Below the pieces are notes generated by a model that was given only the letters and a program-made list of their open reading frames with translations, did no database searches and was not told the origin of the DNA. A stretch of DNA of 15,367 bases from an uncultured Oscillospiraceae bacterium (lineage in GTDB: Bacteria > Bacillota > Clostridia > Oscillospirales > Ruminococcaceae): assembly GCA_900552845.1 (NCBI GenBank), contig USBC01000027.1, positions 1-15,367 on the forward strand, read 5' to 3'. A program made the position numbers and the translations under genes. Positions 13,080-15,367 of this stretch are shown here, piece after piece. Each line of letters opens with the position of its first letter. The stretch's first letter is position 1.

Positions 13080-15109
13080 AGGGCAGAGTCCTCCTTCGGT
13101 AGGGTGATGGTCAGATTCCCGCTTTGATACAGCCGCCAGCTGCAGTCGGGGCGCAGCCATAGGTTTCCGGTGCGGTCTATTACGGCGGTCACATCATCGG
13201 GAATATCCTCTGCGGTTATTATATCATAGCCTGTCCAACATTTCAGCACTTTTTGCGTGCCGAATTGCAGTATCGTTCCCACACCGCCCAGCTCATAAAG
13301 CGTATAATCCGACAAAATATTACGAATTGTATCGCGATATGGCAGTAACTCCACCGTTTCGGGATATTGTCCCTCACCCAGCAGAGCGGTTTCCTCATCA
13401 CACAGCAGAATTTTCGGTTCCAAAAGCTGCGCCAGCCGCAGCTCGGCGGAGAGATTATGCTGTTCGGCAGGTTGTGCCAGTACCGTGATGCGCGGATTAC
13501 CGCACCGCTGCAAAAAGCGGTTCAGCGCATTGATGCTGTAACCGTCCTGCACTCCGCAAAGAAGAAAACTCTCCCCATTTTTCTGCACCAACACGCTGCC
13601 GGTCGCATGGTCTGTCGTAACAGTCAGCGCATTTTGCAGGGGCAGTGCGGCAATCAGCAGGACTGCTGCTGCGGCACACCCCAAAAGCAGCAGCCGCAGC
13701 CTTGCCCGCAGGGTACGCAGCAACAGCGCCGCCAATATGAGCGCCGTACAAACTGCCGGTGCAGCCCACTGCCACGGGGCGGTACAGGGAAGTACTGCAC
13801 CCGGCAGCTTGGCGATTCCACGGGCAATGGCGGCAATGCCGTCCGCAAAGCAGTTTGCCACTGTAAAGGGATACACCCCTACACCCACCGCTAAGCACGG
13901 CAGGGTAAGAAAAGCAAAAACCATGGTACCATACACCAGCGGCAGCACCAGAAGATTGGTGATGAGACTGTACGCAGGTAGATAGCCAAAGGTTAAAGCA
14001 GCAATGGGCAGGGTACCAAGCTGTGCTGCCAGCGAGACCGAAACACTTTCCCACAGCAGCCTGCCCCACCGACTGCGCTGCGCGGCGGGGAAAAGCCGTG
14101 CCAGCGGCTTTGCCAGCAGCAGAATGCCCAGTGTCGCCCCGCAGGAAAGCAGAAAACCAAGCTCCCAAACGGCGGCAGGGTTCAGCAGCAATATGACCGT
14201 TACGGCAAAGCCCAAGCCGGTCAGCCCATCGCCGCGCCGTCCCCGCAGGGAGGCGCCCAGCGCCAGCCCCGCCATCAAGGCAGCACGCAGTACGCTGGCA
14301 CGAAAGCCCGCCAGTACCATCATGGCAAAACAGCACAGCAGACTCAAAAGCGTTCTTTTCCGGCGGCTCCACAGCAATTGGTCGCCCAGCCTGCCGCACA
14401 CAGCCAGCAGAATGGAAAGGTGCAGTCCCGAAACGGCAAGCAGATGGCTGATGCCTGCCGCCGAGAGTGCAGCGCGCATTCCGGCAGGAAGTTCGTCGGT
14501 CTCAGCGGTCAGCATAGCGGTCACAAGAGCGGCGTCCTCGCCTTCTCCCAAGGCCTTCAGTCCGTCTATGGTTTGCCGGCGCAGCCGCAGCAGCCAACCC
14601 AACGCAGAAAAGCTATCCCTTGCAGGCTCTGCGGTAAGCTGCCGCGCGGTCAGCGCCACCCCGCCGGAAAGCAGCAGAGTGTCTCCTTCACTTTCAACAC
14701 CGGTAATGAGCACCGTTCCGGCGATCCGCTCTCCCGCCAGCGGCGTTTCCTCCTCCGGCAGATAGGCGGTCAGCTCTATCACACGGTACACCCCGCCGAT
14801 ACGGGCAAAAACGGTGCTGCGATGGGCGGTGTAGGGGCTGACCGCCAGTACCGTCCCCGTAAAGGGCATTTCACTGCCGGTCATTTCCTCCGCAGCAGCA
14901 AAGCGGCAGGCATAAACGCCGCTTACCATCGCCGCCGCCAGCAAACCGCACAAAAGAGGCCGCCACAGCGTCCGCAACGGTTTTATCAAGCCAAGGGCAA
15001 GGCAAAGTCCCAGCAGGACTGCCAATGCCGTACCGCCCAGCTGTAAAAACAGAGCAAGACCTGCCGCCATTGCTGCAGCGCCCCACGCCAGATACCGCCG
15101 TACCGTCAT
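13076..15109 (-). CDS. comEC: ComEC/Rec2-family competence channel protein with degenerate C-terminal domain
   Basis: ComEC forms the inner-membrane channel for single-stranded DNA during natural transformation. The 677-aa protein has N-terminal membrane segments (about 9-65), a soluble OB-like region (about 80-160), then the competence domain with ISHLLAVSGLHLSIL (220-234) and GFRASVLRAALMAG (268-281), and further membrane helices to about 490. Canonical homologues end in a metallo-beta-lactamase-like domain with LDVGQGD and THxHxDH motifs. Here the matching region (about 494-677) has none: the expected histidine cluster reads LAQPAEQHN (544-552). It is also shorter than the Bacillus protein. 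The ATG at 15109 is preceded by GGGGGCAGG, a moderate ribosome site, and a strong promoter at 15148-15176. It is first in an operon with holA and the Toprim gene. Confidence 0.93.
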   Translation of the reverse strand: MTVRRYLAWGAAAMAAGLALFLQLGGTALAVLLGLCLALGLIKPLRTLWRPLLCGLLAAAMVSGVYACRFAAAEEMTGSEMPFTGTVLAVSPYTAHRSTVFARIGGVYRVIELTAYLPEEETPLAGERIAGTVLITGVESEGDTLLLSGGVALTARQLTAEPARDSFSALGWLLRLRRQTIDGLKALGEGEDAALVTAMLTAETDELPAGMRAALSAAGISHLLAVSGLHLSILLAVCGRLGDQLLWSRRKRTLLSLLCCFAMMVLAGFRASVLRAALMAGLALGASLRGRRGDGLTGLGFAVTVILLLNPAAVWELGFLLSCGATLGILLLAKPLARLFPAAQRSRWGRLLWESVSVSLAAQLGTLPIAALTFGYLPAYSLITNLLVLPLVYGTMVFAFLTLPCLAVGVGVYPFTVANCFADGIAAIARGIAKLPGAVLPCTAPWQWAAPAVCTALILAALLLRTLRARLRLLLLGCAAAAVLLIAALPLQNALTVTTDHATGSVLVQKNGESFLLCGVQDGYSINALNRFLQRCGNPRITVLAQPAEQHNLSAELRLAQLLEPKILLCDEETALLGEGQYPETVELLPYRDTIRNILSDYTLYELGGVGTILQFGTQKVLKCWTGYDIITAEDIPDDVTAVIDRTGNLWLRPDCSWRLYQSGNLTITLPKEDSAL

Positions 15110-15147
15110 CTGCCTGCCCCCATTCGTCGAAATTTGTCGATAGCTTT

Positions 15148-15176
15148 ATTATAGAGGAGAACAGAACAATTGGCAA
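15148..15176 (-). promoter_or_regulatory. Sigma-A promoter of comEC-holA
   Basis: On the minus strand TTGCCA (15176-15171) and a perfect TATAAT (15153-15148) are 17 bases apart. The start is near 15141, about 32 bases before the comEC ATG. A partly symmetric TCGACAAATTTCGA-type stretch lies in the leader (15125-15140). A housekeeping promoter suggests that this operon is expressed constitutively, as expected for holA. Confidence 0.82.
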
Positions 15177-15252
15177 TTTGTTTTGCACCTGCATAGCATG
15201 TAGCACCGCATTTTATATTAAACTGCCTGCGCCTGCGAGGTCAACGACCGGC

Positions 15253-15367
15253 GGGGGGGGGGGGGGGGCGCCCCCCCCCCCCCCCCCGGGGGGGGGGGGG
15301 GCCCCCCCCCCCCCCGCGGCCCCCCCCCCCCCCCCCCCCCCCCCCGGCGCGGGGCGGCGGGGGGGGG
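15253..15367. other. G/C homopolymer blocks, probable artefact
   Basis: From 15253 the sequence is almost only alternating runs of G and C, some over 14 bases, with a few GCGGC interruptions. Nothing upstream resembles it. Such blocks are typical of no-signal base calls (poly-G and its complement) assembled at a contig edge. I see no gene here. The bases 15177-15252 before it look like real sequence and hold no gene. Confidence 0.85.

Noticed and set aside
13080..13160. Upstream extension of holA to 13160
   Set aside because: It overlaps the end of comEC and adds residues absent from delta subunits. GTG at 13079 has AAGGAGG upstream and a GTGA overlap.
15253..15367. G/C blocks as a G-quadruplex, telomere or origin
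   Set aside because: No regular repeat unit, no flanking origin features, and the pattern fits base-calling failure at a contig end.
1..15367. CRISPR array, insertion sequence, prophage or toxin-antitoxin system
   Set aside because: No regularly spaced direct repeats, transposase or integrase genes, or paired small toxin/antitoxin genes were seen. The lone Xre gene has no toxin partner in its operon.

Overview
The window looks like chromosomal DNA from a GC-rich, endospore-lineage Firmicute, most likely a gut clostridium of the Oscillospiraceae/Ruminococcaceae type. The evidence is an IspH-ribosomal protein S1 fusion arrangement (a clostridial hallmark), a dipicolinate synthase pair (dpaA/dpaB, spore core), a DUF6514-like small protein, and AAGGAGG-type ribosome binding sites. 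Almost every gene is on the minus strand. Only a small Xre regulator and a membrane-anchored glycerophosphodiesterase are on the plus strand. The last ~115 bases are G and C homopolymer blocks that look like sequencing or assembly artefact, so the window probably ends at a contig edge.

Layout from right to left, which is the main direction of transcription: (1) comEC, holA and an RNase M5-like Toprim gene form an operon joined by 4-base stop/start overlaps, with a good sigma-A promoter at 15148-15176. (2) A GC-rich cloverleaf-like palindromic element lies at 11322-11399. (3) An MBOAT membrane protein and a DHHW/AlgX-like partner follow, ending at a bidirectional terminator at 8825-8852. (4) The convergent plus-strand genes are a GDPD phosphodiesterase and, upstream of it, an Xre regulator with tandem operator-like dyads, each with its own promoter. 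(5) A small DUF6514-like gene diverges from the Xre gene. (6) dpaA-dpaB is followed by a second cloverleaf element (5255-5342) and a 15-bp-stem terminator. (7) A long operon (rpiR family regulator, BaiN/HI0933-type flavoprotein, cmk, ispH-rpsA) runs from a clear promoter at 5048-5076 to a terminator at 98-129.

Four things stand out. First, an in-frame TAG at 996-998 splits the ispH-S1 fusion between its first and second S1 domains. Second, two intergenic elements share an unusual architecture: 12-bp perfect outer arms enclosing three abutting hairpins, with different primary sequences, like a DNA or RNA four-way junction. A simpler palindrome at 2827-2873 and fragments at both window ends may be related. 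Third, the MBOAT protein has Tyr and Asn where the family has its two conserved histidines, and its DHHW partner has lost both signature motifs, so the pair looks like a catalytically altered version of the usual O-acetylation module. Fourth, the C-terminal domain of ComEC lacks the metallo-beta-lactamase metal-binding motifs. Family assignments come from reading the sequences and recalled motifs; no searches were run.
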